Origin: Devosia sp.
GTDB lineage: Bacteria > Pseudomonadota > Alphaproteobacteria > Rhizobiales > Devosiaceae
Direction: 5' to 3'
Length of the DNA stretch: 64,000 nucleotides
Assembly: GCF_025809055.1 (NCBI RefSeq)
Contig: NZ_CP075529.1
Location: 682,001-746,000 of the forward strand
Position numbers and translations under genes: made by a program
The notes under the pieces: generated by a model
What the model saw: the letters and a program-made list of their open reading frames with translations, nothing else
What the model was told of the DNA's origin: nothing
Databases searched by the model: none
Shown here: positions 54,038 through 62,826 of the stretch, one piece after another
How the letters are laid out: every line of letters starts with the position of its first letter
Position numbering within the stretch: position 1 is the stretch's first letter

Positions 54038-54716
54038 GCCCCATCTCGTCCTCAGCGGTGTGCATCGGCATTATGGCGAAGGCGAGCGCACCGTTCGCGT
54101 CCTCGAATCGGCCGACCTCGTCGTCAACAGCGGCGAACTCGTGGCCCTGGTCGCCCCGTCCGGTGCCGGCAAATCGACCCTGCTGCATCTATGCGGCCTG
54201 CTCGAATCCCCGCAATCGGGCGAAATCGAAATCGTCGGCCACCTGACCAGCAAGTTGGGAGATCGCGCGCGCACCCAGCTCCGCCGGTCCACCGTCGGCT
54301 ATGTCTATCAGTTCCACCACCTGCTGCCCGAGTTCACCGCTCTCGAAAACGTCGTCATGCCGCAACTCATCGCCGGCAAGGCGCAGGCTGACGCAGAGCA
54401 GCGCGCCATGGAGCTCCTTGACCTGCTCGGCGTCGCACCCCGCGCCACCCACCGGCCGGCCGAACTGTCGGGCGGCGAGCAGCAGCGCATTGCCATTGCC
54501 CGCGCAGCCGCCAATCATCCGCGCGTCATCCTGGCCGATGAGCCCACCGGCAATCTCGATCCGGAAACCAGCGATCTCGTGTTCGAGGCCCTCAAGAGCC
54601 TCATCCGCAACGAAGGCGCCGCCGCCCTGATCGCAACCCACAATTACGACCTGGCCCGCCGCGCCGACCGTATCGTGACCATCAAGGGCGGCCTGGTCGT
54701 TCCGCACACGCTTTAG
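54030..54716 (+). CDS. lolD: Lipoprotein-releasing ABC transporter ATPase
   Basis: A 228-residue ATP-binding subunit with Walker A APSGAGKST, signature LSGGEQQR, Walker B VILADEPTGNLD and the H-loop ATHN. The ATG at 54030 lies inside the permease gene (8-nt overlap); upstream in-frame ATGs would extend into permease sequence. The TAG stop lies at the start of repeat copy 3. Confidence 0.95.
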   Translation: MSKPHLVLSGVHRHYGEGERTVRVLESADLVVNSGELVALVAPSGAGKSTLLHLCGLLESPQSGEIEIVGHLTSKLGDRARTQLRRSTVGYVYQFHHLLPEFTALENVVMPQLIAGKAQADAEQRAMELLDLLGVAPRATHRPAELSGGEQQRIAIARAAANHPRVILADEPTGNLDPETSDLVFEALKSLIRNEGAAALIATHNYDLARRADRIVTIKGGLVVPHTL

Positions 54717-54970
54717 CGCGCTGCATCTGTGAACTGACCTTTCGTCTCCATCGCCCCCTCGCCCCTCCGGGGAGAGGGCCGGGGTGAGGGGTTAACGGCG
54801 TCGACCTGACCGGCCCTTCGTTGATGTCTAGCCTACCGGCCTGCCACAGTGTCATCCCGGCGCAGGCCGGGATCCAAGTCCGGATCTCAGGACGAGCCCC
54901 GGCATCGCGCCAAATTGCCCACTCGCCCAACTATCGTATGGCACCCATCTGAACCCCTCACACGGCGCCC
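54714..54970 (+). repeat. Stop-codon-associated dispersed repeat, copy 3, with a nested REP palindrome
   Basis: TTTAGCG overlaps the lolD stop; TGAACTGACCTTTCG and a hairpin (54756-54778) follow. GTGAGGGGTT (54784-54793) is the exact inverse of AACCCCTCAC (54952-54961), closing a roughly 160-nt loop in which a diverged REP palindrome (GTCATCCCGG..., 54851-54875) is nested. Copies 1 and 2 lack the nested element. Confidence 0.75.
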
Positions 54971-55004
54971 CAGGGGCCACATCGCGCCAGCAAATCAAAG
55001 CAGG

Positions 55005-55340
55005 CGTGGATCGATCTCCCGATCCACGTCCACAAACTTATCCCCACCCCCGAAATTGCCCTCATACTCGCCTCATCTCTCCCGCGATGGGCGGACTGCA
55101 GCGAACAGTTGCGGGAGGGACCGCCGGCACCAGGTCGCTCTGGGGCCGCGTTCGGGGTCGGCCCAATCCGCGACGAGCGTTCAACGAACGGGATTCCGAT
55201 CTGTCCGAAAAATGCGGAATCCCGAGGCGGCGACGTCTCCGTTTCCCTCCCATGCCGAGACGCACGTACCTCGGGATACGTCCATCAGCCACAACCGGAA
55301 GCTCCGCTGTCCGGCGCTTCGTCGTGCTCGAATCTTAACG
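55005..55340 (+). other. Hairpin-dense noncoding region upstream of dnaE
   Basis: No gene is convincing in about 450 bp. Perfect stems include CGTGGATCG/CGATCCACG (55005-55028), CTCCCGC/GCGGGAG (55079-55117), CGTTC/GAACG (near 55180) and the 10-bp CGGGATTCCG/CGGAATCCCG (55189-55224). Open frames here exist in several phases on both strands and are Arg/Pro-rich, as expected of non-coding GC-rich DNA. A structured RNA is possible. Confidence 0.4.
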
Positions 55341-55465
55341 CCCGCAAACCTCTCCTAACGCTTTCCTAACCAGTTTTGCCCTGTCCCCGGTTTCACCGCT
55401 GTTCCCATCTGGACGAGAACAAAGCATGTACGTATAAGAACAATACAGAAACACAGGAGACAAAG

Positions 55466-55564
55466 ATGCTGGATTTCATCAAGGACCTCGCCGCTTTCGT
55501 AACCCTGGGCGCCTTCACCATCGGCTCGCTGACCTGGATGGACATCGTCACCCATTTCGTCTGA
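55466..55564 (+). CDS. 32-residue single-span membrane peptide
   Basis: AGGAGA lies 5 nt before an ATG that opens a 32-codon frame (MLDFIKDLAAFVTLG...). Residues 8-28 are one hydrophobic helix; the N-terminus has balanced charges (D, K, D) and the C-terminus is THFV. Ribosome-binding site quality and composition support a real small protein, too short for routine gene finders. I recognise no family. It precedes dnaE by 73 bp, but the two need not be an operon. Confidence 0.6.
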   Translation: MLDFIKDLAAFVTLGAFTIGSLTWMDIVTHFV

Positions 55565-55637
55565 TCGCCTGTGGATAGGCGGTTGTGTGGTTTGACCCGC
55601 CGAACCGCCTGACACAAGGTTGGATCAGGAGAACACC

Positions 55638-58600
55638 ATGCCCGGCCCCGGTTTCATTCATCTGCACGCCCACTCCGCCTTCTCGCTGCTGGAAGGCGCA
55701 TTGCAACTTGAAACCATCCTGAAACTGGCCGCCGAAGACAGCCAGCCGGCCATCAACATCGCCGATACCAACAACCTGTTCGGCGCGCTGGAATTCTCGG
55801 AGAAAGCCACCAAGAAGGGCATTCAGCCCCTTATCGGCGTGGAACTGGCCGTCGACTTTGCCGCCGCCGAGGAGCGGGTCAGTGAACGCGGGCACACAAG
55901 CTGGAATGGCAAGTCCTCGATCGTCCTGATTGCCCAGTCCGAACTGGGCTTCTCAAATCTCTCGCGCCTCGTGTCACAATCCTATCTGGAAAGCGAAAAT
56001 GGCTATGTCCGCGCCAGTCTCGATTGGATGACGCGCGACAGTCTCGAGGGCCTTGTTTGCCTCTCCGGCGGTCCGGAAGGCGCCATCGATGTGCCATTCG
56101 CTCACGGCCAGGATGCCAATGCGCTCCGCCGTCTCGATCGCTTGGCCGACCTGTTCGGTGACCGTTTCTATATCGAATTGCAGCGCCATGGCCGCCACAG
56201 CGAAATGACTGTGGAGCCGCGCCTGATCGACTACGCCTACCGCAAGGGCCTGCCGCTGGTTGCCACCAACGAACCCTTCTTCAAGACCGCCAGGGAATTT
56301 GAGGCGCATGACGCGCTTCTGGCCATTGCCGGCGGTTCGGTTCTGGCCCAGACCGAGCGGCGCAAGCTCAACGATCAGTACTATTTCAAGACCCGCGCGG
56401 AAATGGTCGAGCTCTTTGCCGACCTGCCCGAGGCGCTCGACTCGACCGTCGAGATCGCCCGGCGCGTGGCATTTCGCCCGCGGACCCGCGGTCCCATCCT
56501 GCCCAAATTCGCTGCCGGTTCGCACGCCACCGAAGATGAAGTCGTGGCCGCCGAGGCTGCCGAATTGCGCCGCATCGCGGTGGACGGTCTCGACAAGCGC
56601 CTCGCCACGGTCGGCATCGCACCCGGCAAGGCCGAGCAGGAATATCGCGAACGGCTCGAATTTGAGCTCTCGATCATCGAAAAGATGAAGTTTCCCGGCT
56701 ATTTCCTGATCGTGGCCGACTTCATCCAATGGGCTAAGAGCCACGACATTCCGGTGGGCCCAGGGCGTGGTTCGGGCGCCGGCTCGTTGGTGGCCTATGC
56801 CACCACGATCACCGACCTCGATCCCCTGCGCTACAATCTGCTGTTCGAGCGCTTCCTCAATCCCGAGCGCGTGTCGATGCCGGACTTCGACATCGACTTC
56901 TGCCAGGACCGCCGCGAGGAGGTCATCGACTACGTGCAGGACAAGTACGGGTCGAGCCAGGTCGCGCAGATCATCACCTTTGGTACCCTGCAGGCCCGCG
57001 CCGTGCTGCGCGATGTCGGCCGCGTGCTGCAGATGCCCTATGGCCAGGTCGATCGCATCTGCAAGCTGGTGCCGGCCAATCCGGCGGACCCTTGGTCGAT
57101 CGAGCGGACCATGAAGGAGGTGCCGCAGTTCAAGCAGATGACCGAGGACGACGAGACCGTCGCCCAACTGGTCGAGATTGCCCAGGCCCTTGAGGGCCTG
57201 TTCCGCCATGCCTCGACCCACGCCGCCGGCATCGTGATTGGCGACCGGCCGCTGCAGGAACTGTTGCCGCTCTATCGCGACCCGCGCTCCGACATGCCGG
57301 TCACCCAGTACAATCTGAAATGGGTGGAGCCGGCCGGCCTCGTAAAATTCGACTTCCTTGGTCTCAAGACGCTGACGACCATCCGCTACGCCGTGGACAT
57401 GGTCAAAAAGCGCGGCGTCGAGATCGATATCGACGCCATCCCCATCGACGACGCTTCGACCTACAAGCTTTACGCCCGCGGCGACACCTACGGCATCTTC
57501 CAGTTTGAATCGGCGGGCATGCGCCGGGCCTTGATGGAGCTCAAGCCCGACCGCATTGAAGATCTGATCGCCATGAACGCGCTCTATCGGCCGGGCCCGA
57601 TGGACAATATTCCCAGCTTCATCAACCGCAAGCACGGCACCGAAGACGTCAGCTATCCGCATCCGGCGCTCTCGACCGTGCTCGATGAAACCTATGGCAT
57701 CATCGTCTATCAGGAACAGGTGATGCAGATCGCCCAGCTTCTGTCCGGCTATTCGCTGGGCGAGGCCGACATGCTGCGCCGCGCCATGGGCAAGAAGATC
57801 AAGGCGGAGATGGACAATCAGCGCATCCGCTTCCGCGAGGGTTCAGGCCCGAACGGGGTGGATGAGGGACTGGCGGACGAGATTTTCGACCTGCTCGCCA
57901 AGTTCGCCAATTACGGCTTCAACAAGAGCCACGCCGCCGCCTATGCCTGGGTCAGCTATCAGACCGCTTATCTCAAGGAACACTTCCCGCACGAGTTCTA
58001 CGCCGCCTCGATGACGCTGGACATGGCCCAGACTGACAAGCTCTCGGACTTCCGGCGCGAAGCGGGCAAGAAGGGCATCGAAGTCGTCCCGCCCTGCGTC
58101 AACAAATCCGAGGTGGTTTTCTCGGTGAAGGACGATCGCGTCCATTACGGCCTCTCAGCCGTCAAGGGCGTCGGGCGGGCCATGGCCGAACATATCGTCG
58201 AGGTGCGCGGCAGCACCCCGTTCAAGGACCTGGGCGATTTTGCCCGCCGCGTCGATCCGCGCGTCCTCAACAAGCGCACGCTCGAAACCCTGGTCAATGC
58301 CGGTGCCTTCGATGATCTCGCACCGCGCCGGGAAGTGGCGTTTGCCGCCGTCGAGTCCGTGATCGCCACAGCCCAGTCGCTTACTGCGGACCGCAGTTCC
58401 GGACAGGTCTCGATGTTCGACAGTGTCGAGGAAGAGCCGTTCCGTTTGCCCACCGGGGTGGCGGTGTGGAACTCCAGCGAGCGCGCCGATCGCGAACTGG
58501 CCGCCATCGGCTTTCATTTGTCCGCGCATCCGCTCGATGCCTATTCCGATCTGTTCGAGAAACTGCGCGTACAGCGCTGGAGCGATTTTGAGCGTGCTGT

Positions 58601-59093
58601 AAAGGACGGGGCCGGGGCAGGGCGTCTTGCGGGCACCATCTCGTCCCGTAACGACAGGCGAACGCGTAAGGGCACGCCGATGATGATCCTGACGCTGTCG
58701 GATCAGAGCGGCACGTTCGAGGTCATCTCGTTTTCCGAGCAGATCAACGAGTTCGGTGCCATCCTGCAGCCCGGCAATTCCGTGATCCTGCAGGTGGGTG
58801 CCGACGAGCGCGCCGAGGGCATCAGCCTGCGTTTGATGTCGGCCGAGCCAATCGAGGGCCTTGCCGAGCGCGTCGACCGCCGGCTCACCGTGTTCACCGC
58901 CGATGCCAAGGCCCTGGGATCGATCAGCGCGCAATTGCGCAAAGGTGGCAATGGCACGGTGAATTTCGTGGTTATTCGTGATGGCGGTGCCCGCGAATAC
59001 GAGATCGAATTGCCCGGCCGCTACAATCTGACAGCGGAAGTCGCCGGCGGGATCAAGGCGCTCGACGGGGTGACGGACGTTCGCTTTGCCTGA
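55638..59093 (+). CDS. dnaE: DNA polymerase III subunit alpha
   Basis: The replicative DNA polymerase catalytic subunit, 1151 residues, normal for DnaE1. It has an N-terminal PHP domain (HLHAHSAFSLLEGA), the catalytic PDFDIDF segment in the palm, GRGSGAGSLVAY, helix-hairpin-helix and OB-fold regions near the C-terminus. The ATG at 55638 has AGGAGA 5 nt upstream; a TTG at 55620 is less likely. The dnaE2/imuB type of mutagenesis operon is not present here. A stem (GGGAGAGG/CCTCTCCC, 59102-59133) follows the stop. Confidence 0.96.
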   Translation: MPGPGFIHLHAHSAFSLLEGALQLETILKLAAEDSQPAINIADTNNLFGALEFSEKATKKGIQPLIGVELAVDFAAAEERVSERGHTSWNGKSSIVLIAQSELGFSNLSRLVSQSYLESENGYVRASLDWMTRDSLEGLVCLSGGPEGAIDVPFAHGQDANALRRLDRLADLFGDRFYIELQRHGRHSEMTVEPRLIDYAYRKGLPLVATNEPFFKTAREFEAHDALLAIAGGSVLAQTERRKLNDQYYFKTRAEMVELFADLPEALDSTVEIARRVAFRPRTRGPILPKFAAGSHATEDEVVAAEAAELRRIAVDGLDKRLATVGIAPGKAEQEYRERLEFELSIIEKMKFPGYFLIVADFIQWAKSHDIPVGPGRGSGAGSLVAYATTITDLDPLRYNLLFERFLNPERVSMPDFDIDFCQDRREEVIDYVQDKYGSSQVAQIITFGTLQARAVLRDVGRVLQMPYGQVDRICKLVPANPADPWSIERTMKEVPQFKQMTEDDETVAQLVEIAQALEGLFRHASTHAAGIVIGDRPLQELLPLYRDPRSDMPVTQYNLKWVEPAGLVKFDFLGLKTLTTIRYAVDMVKKRGVEIDIDAIPIDDASTYKLYARGDTYGIFQFESAGMRRALMELKPDRIEDLIAMNALYRPGPMDNIPSFINRKHGTEDVSYPHPALSTVLDETYGIIVYQEQVMQIAQLLSGYSLGEADMLRRAMGKKIKAEMDNQRIRFREGSGPNGVDEGLADEIFDLLAKFANYGFNKSHAAAYAWVSYQTAYLKEHFPHEFYAASMTLDMAQTDKLSDFRREAGKKGIEVVPPCVNKSEVVFSVKDDRVHYGLSAVKGVGRAMAEHIVEVRGSTPFKDLGDFARRVDPRVLNKRTLETLVNAGAFDDLAPRREVAFAAVESVIATAQSLTADRSSGQVSMFDSVEEEPFRLPTGVAVWNSSERADRELAAIGFHLSAHPLDAYSDLFEKLRVQRWSDFERAVKDGAGAGRLAGTISSRNDRRTRKGTPMMILTLSDQSGTFEVISFSEQINEFGAILQPGNSVILQVGADERAEGISLRLMSAEPIEGLAERVDRRLTVFTADAKALGSISAQLRKGGNGTVNFVVIRDGGAREYEIELPGRYNLTAEVAGGIKALDGVTDVRFA

Positions 59094-59101
59094 AACAACG
59101 C

Positions 59102-59133
59102 GGGAGAGGCGAGCGCCATGCCCGTCCTCTCCC
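59102..59133 (+). terminator. Possible terminator of dnaE
   Basis: An 8-bp perfect stem (59102-59109 with 59126-59133) around a 16-nt loop, 8 nt after the dnaE stop. The following TTTT is 9 nt away, so function is uncertain. Confidence 0.4.
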
Positions 59134-59235
59134 ACTGAGGGGTTTTCACCCTTGTCCCCGCGAGCCAGCGCGGGTCTATGATAGATCAACGCCCGGCCGC
59201 GATCTTGGTTGCCGTCCGGGTGTCCGCAGATGCCC

Positions 59236-59264
59236 TTGCCATCGGCGCGCACTTCCACTATAGC
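59236..59264 (+). promoter_or_regulatory. Putative sigma-70 promoter of rpsB-tsf
   Basis: TTGCCA (59236-59241) and TATAGC (59259-59264) are spaced by 17 bp. This leaves a roughly 125-nt 5' leader before rpsB, a leader long enough for the S2 autoregulation known in other bacteria. The rest of the 302-bp dnaE-rpsB gap shows no gene. Confidence 0.55.
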
Positions 59265-59395
59265 ACCCACGCGTTCGGCTGCGGCCGGACGTGATCACAC
59301 ACACGAGGCAGGCATTCCCTTGGGAATTCCATCCGGTGGCGGGTTTCCGTCGCAAGGCTTCGTGGAGGCATCAACCGGTAAAGGAGCAGCCCATC

Positions 59396-60172
59396 ATGGC
59401 ACTGCCTGAATTCTCCATGCGTCAGCTTCTGGAAGCTGGCGTCCACTTCGGCCACCAGAAGCACCGCTGGAACCCGAAGATGGAACGCTTCATCTTTGGC
59501 GTTCGCAACGACATCCACATTCTCGATCTGTCGCAGACCGTTCCGGCCCTGCAGCGCGCCCTTCAGCTCGTCAGCGACACTGTCGCCGATGGCGGTCGCG
59601 TGCTGTTCGTCGGCACCAAGCGCCAGGCCGCACCGCTGGTGGCCGATGCCGCCAAGCAGTCCGCCCAGTACTTCGTCAACTCCCGCTGGCTCGGCGGCAC
59701 GCTGACCAACTGGCAGACCATTTCCAACTCGATCGCCCGTCTGCGTGAGCTGGAATCGATGAGCGAAGCCGATCTGGCCCTTCGCACCAAGAAGGAACGC
59801 CTGATGATGTCCCGCGAACAGGAGCGTCTTGAGCGCGACCTGGGCGGCATCAAGGACATGGGCAACCTGCCCAACCTGCTGTTCGTGATCGACACCAACA
59901 AGGAAGAAAACGCCATCAAGGAAGCCCGTCGTCTGGGCATCCCGGTCGTTGCCATTGTTGATACCAATTGCGATCCCGACATCGTCGACTACGCGATCCC
60001 CGGCAATGACGACGCCAGCCGCGCTCTCGAGCTCTATGTCTCGCTGGTTTCGCGCGCCGCGATCGACGGCATCGGCCGCTCGTCCAGCGCTCTCGGCGCT
60101 GACCTGGGCGCCGCTTCGGAGTCCCCGGCTGAAGACCTGCCGGCCGCCGAAGGCGAAGAAGCCGTCAACTGA
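59396..60172 (+). CDS. rpsB: 30S ribosomal protein S2
   Basis: A 258-residue ribosomal protein with the family start MRQLLEAGVHFGHQ, KRFIFG-type WNPKMERFIFG, and VDTNCDPDIVDYAIPGNDDA near the end. AAGGAG precedes the ATG at 59396; the longer open frame upstream is not coding by homology. First gene of the rpsB-tsf pair. The acidic C-terminal 25 residues are a common alphaproteobacterial tail. Confidence 0.97.
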   Translation: MALPEFSMRQLLEAGVHFGHQKHRWNPKMERFIFGVRNDIHILDLSQTVPALQRALQLVSDTVADGGRVLFVGTKRQAAPLVADAAKQSAQYFVNSRWLGGTLTNWQTISNSIARLRELESMSEADLALRTKKERLMMSREQERLERDLGGIKDMGNLPNLLFVIDTNKEENAIKEARRLGIPVVAIVDTNCDPDIVDYAIPGNDDASRALELYVSLVSRAAIDGIGRSSSALGADLGAASESPAEDLPAAEGEEAVN

Positions 60173-60182
60173 TCGTCGCATC

Positions 60183-60210
60183 GGTGTGCCTTGTCCTTGC
60201 AAGGCACACC
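60183..60210 (+). promoter_or_regulatory. rpsB-tsf intergenic hairpin
   Basis: GGTGTGCCTTG (60183-60193) pairs perfectly with CAAGGCACACC (60200-60210) over a 6-nt loop, with no T-run. It probably sets the S2 to EF-Ts ratio by partial termination or RNA processing. Confidence 0.6.
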
Positions 60211-60276
60211 TGGTCCCCACGGACCCAACCCTGACACACAAGGCGGCCTCGACAGGGGCCGCAAAGAGGTGAACCC

Positions 60277-61203
60277 ATGGAAATCACTGCTGCAATGGTC
60301 AAGCAGCTCCGCGACTCGACCGGCGTCGGGATGATGGACTGCAAGAAGGCCCTGGCCGAAACCAATGGCGACATGGAAGCCGCAGTCGACTGGCTGCGCA
60401 CCCGTGGCCTTGCCAAGGCCGCTAAGAAGGCCGACCGCGTTGCTGCCGAAGGTCTGGTTGGCGTCGTCACCGCCGGCACCAAGGCCGCTGTCGTTGAAGT
60501 CAATTCGGAAACCGACTTCGTTGCCCGCAACGAGCAGTTTCAGAACATTGTCGGCAACATTGCCAAGCTGGCGCTCGACGCCGATGGCGACGCCGTCAAG
60601 CTTGGCGAGATGCCGTTCCCCGGCACCGGCCACTCGGTTTCCGCCGAACTGACCGAAGCCATCGCCAAGATCGGCGAAAACATGAACCTGCGCCGCACCC
60701 AGACCGTCGAAGTGACCGACGGCGTGGTGGAAAGCTACGTGCACAATGCCGTCAAGCCGGGTCTCGGCAAGATCGGCATCCTGGTCGCGCTGGAATCGAC
60801 CGGTGACAAGGCCGCTCTGTCCACTCTCGGCAAGCAGCTGGCCATGCACATTGCAGCCGCCCAGCCACAGGCGATTTCGCCTGAAGAGCTCGATCAGGAC
60901 GTGGTCGCCCGCGAACGTGCCATCATTCTCGAGCAGGTCAAGGAATCGGGCAAGCCCGCCGACATCGCCGAGAAGATGGTCGATGGCCGCATGCGCAAGT
61001 ACTTCGAGGAAGTGACCCTGCTCAGCCAGGTCTTCGTGATCGACGGCGAAACCAAGGTCGCCGATGCCATCAAGAACGCCGAAAAGGATGCCGGCGCACC
61101 GGTGAAGCTCACCAAGTTCGTGCGCTACGCTCTCGGCGAAGGCATTGAAAAGGCCGAGACCGATTTCGCTGCCGAAGTCGCCGCGACTGCCGGCGTAAAG
61201 TAA
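60277..61203 (+). CDS. tsf: Elongation factor Ts
   Basis: Nucleotide-exchange factor for EF-Tu. The 308-residue protein has the N-terminal TGVGMMDCKKAL, the EF-Tu-contacting SETDFVARN and normal length. GAGGTG lies 5 nt before the ATG. It ends at a strong terminator, separating it from pyrH. Confidence 0.97.
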   Translation: MEITAAMVKQLRDSTGVGMMDCKKALAETNGDMEAAVDWLRTRGLAKAAKKADRVAAEGLVGVVTAGTKAAVVEVNSETDFVARNEQFQNIVGNIAKLALDADGDAVKLGEMPFPGTGHSVSAELTEAIAKIGENMNLRRTQTVEVTDGVVESYVHNAVKPGLGKIGILVALESTGDKAALSTLGKQLAMHIAAAQPQAISPEELDQDVVARERAIILEQVKESGKPADIAEKMVDGRMRKYFEEVTLLSQVFVIDGETKVADAIKNAEKDAGAPVKLTKFVRYALGEGIEKAETDFAAEVAATAGVK

Positions 61204-61220
61204 GAGTTCAAGTCTTTGAG

Positions 61221-61255
61221 GCGGGCGGATCTTCGGGTCCGCCCGCTTCTTGTTG
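61221..61255 (+). terminator. Intrinsic terminator of rpsB-tsf
   Basis: An 11-bp stem with one T-G pair (GCGGGCGGATC 61221-61231 with GGTCCGCCCGC 61236-61246) capped by a TTCG tetraloop and followed by TTCTTGTTGT, 17 nt after tsf. Confidence 0.85.
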
Positions 61256-61399
61256 TCTGCCGGTCGCTGCCCGCGCCCCCGTCAATCCCGCAAAGTCTTT
61301 CGCAACTTCGCCTTCATTCGCGGGCGAAATTGTCCTAGGGTCCGGCCGGTCCGTTGGATTCGGCGGGCCGACGCCTGCACATGATCAAGAGGTTCGTCG

Positions 61400-62119
61400 A
61401 TGTCACCTGCCTATAAACGCATCCTGCTCAAAGTGTCAGGCGAGGCGTTGGCAGGCGATCATTCGTTCGGTATCGAACCACCATTTCTGCAGGCAGTGGC
61501 CAGCCAGATCGCCGATGTGGCGCGCAGCGGCACGCAGGTCGCCATCGTGGTCGGCGGCGGCAACATCTTTCGCGGCATGGCTGGCGCCGCCGATGGCACC
61601 GATCGGGTCACCGCTGACCTCATGGGAATGCTGGGCACCATGATCAACGCTCTGGCGCTGTCAAACGCCATTTCCCGGCAGGGCGTAAAGTCCAAGCCGT
61701 TCAGCGCTGCAACCATGCCCTCGGTGGCTGATACCTTTACCGCGCGCGACGCCAAGCTGGCCCTCGAAGAGGGTTTTGTTGTCGTCCTTGGAGGTGGCAC
61801 CGGAAATCCCTTCTTCACCACCGATACAGCGGCCACGCTGCGCGCTATCGAACTTGAATGCGACGTTGTCCTCAAGGGCACCAAGGTGGACGGTGTCTAC
61901 TCCGCCGACCCCAAGAAGGACCCCACGGCCACCCGCTATACCCAGATCAGCTATGACGAGGTCATCAGCAAGAACCTCAAGGTCATGGATACTGCGGCTT
62001 TCGCACTTGCCCGCGACAATTCAATGCCCATAATTGTCTACGCCCTCGACGATGAGGCTAAACTGTCCGGCGTGCTCGATGGCAGGGGCCTGTCGACCAG
62101 GGTCGGTGAGGCTCGCTGA
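61400..62119 (+). CDS. pyrH: UMP kinase
   Basis: Hexameric enzyme phosphorylating UMP to UDP; amino-acid-kinase fold. The 239-residue protein has KRILLKVSGEAL, VVGGGNIFRG, GGTGNPFFTTDTAA and KGTKVDGVYSADP. The 196-bp leader after the tsf terminator should hold its promoter. It is followed after 118 bp by frr. Confidence 0.96.
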   Translation: MSPAYKRILLKVSGEALAGDHSFGIEPPFLQAVASQIADVARSGTQVAIVVGGGNIFRGMAGAADGTDRVTADLMGMLGTMINALALSNAISRQGVKSKPFSAATMPSVADTFTARDAKLALEEGFVVVLGGGTGNPFFTTDTAATLRAIELECDVVLKGTKVDGVYSADPKKDPTATRYTQISYDEVISKNLKVMDTAAFALARDNSMPIIVYALDDEAKLSGVLDGRGLSTRVGEAR

Positions 62120-62237
62120 ACCGGCGTGCCAAGCCTCGCTGCGCGAACTGCGCGAACTGCGCGAGTACCGCGTCTCGGTACCGAAATATCACGAACGGAT
62201 CACCTAGGGTCCGCACGAAGACTGGAAGGAACCGGCC

Positions 62238-62798
62238 ATGGCCACGAGCTATGATCTCAGTGATCTCAAGAACCGGATGCAAAAGTCCATTTCTGCGTTG
62301 AAGGACGAATTGGGCGGTCTGCGGACCGGACGCGCGAGCGCCAGCCTGCTCGAGCCAGTCAATGTCGAGGCCTATGGCTCCCGCATGCCCCTCAATCAGG
62401 TGGCAACGGTAACCGTTCCGGAGCCGCGGATGCTGTCCGTCCAGGTTTGGGATCGCGGCATGGCAAGCGCCGTCGAAAAGGCCATTCGGGACAGCGGCCT
62501 GGGGCTCAACCCGATGAGTGAAGGTCAGATCATTCGCGTGCCGCTTCCGGAGCTCAACGAGCAGCGCCGCAAGGAACTGGCCAAGGTCGCGCACAACTAT
62601 GCCGAACAGGCCCGCGTCGCCGTTCGTCATATTCGTCGCGATGGCATGGACGCGCTCAAAAAAGCCGAAAAAGACAGCGACATGAGCCAGGATGACGCCA
62701 AGAAGCAGTCCGACCTGGTTCAAAAGGCCACGGATGCGGCTGTGGCCGAGATCGACGGTATCGTGGCTCAGAAGGAGCAGGAGATCATGCAGGTCTGA
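62238..62798 (+). CDS. frr: Ribosome recycling factor
   Basis: Splits post-termination ribosomes with EF-G. The 186-residue protein has the conserved LRTGRASASLLEPV, YGSRMPLNQVA, RIPLPELNEQRR-like VPLPELNEQRRKEL, and a two-domain L shape typical of RRF. GAAGGAA precedes the ATG. uppS follows after 28 bp. Confidence 0.97.
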   Translation: MATSYDLSDLKNRMQKSISALKDELGGLRTGRASASLLEPVNVEAYGSRMPLNQVATVTVPEPRMLSVQVWDRGMASAVEKAIRDSGLGLNPMSEGQIIRVPLPELNEQRRKELAKVAHNYAEQARVAVRHIRRDGMDALKKAEKDSDMSQDDAKKQSDLVQKATDAAVAEIDGIVAQKEQEIMQV

Positions 62799-62826
62799 CC
62801 TGCAGTCTCGCGTCAGGGGAACAACA

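Noticed and set aside
55031..55060. TTATCCCCA near 55040 resembling a DnaA box upstream of dnaE.
   Set aside because: A single imperfect match without other boxes, an AT-rich unwinding region or origin-type neighbours; not an origin.
55006..55338. Overlapping Arg/Pro-rich open frames in the structured region upstream of dnaE.
   Set aside because: Frames exist on both strands at once, with no ribosome-binding site or conserved motif, as expected by chance in GC-rich DNA.
62141..62167. Three 9-bp units of GCGCGAACT between pyrH and frr.
   Set aside because: A short, degenerate microsatellite; recorded but with no sign of function.
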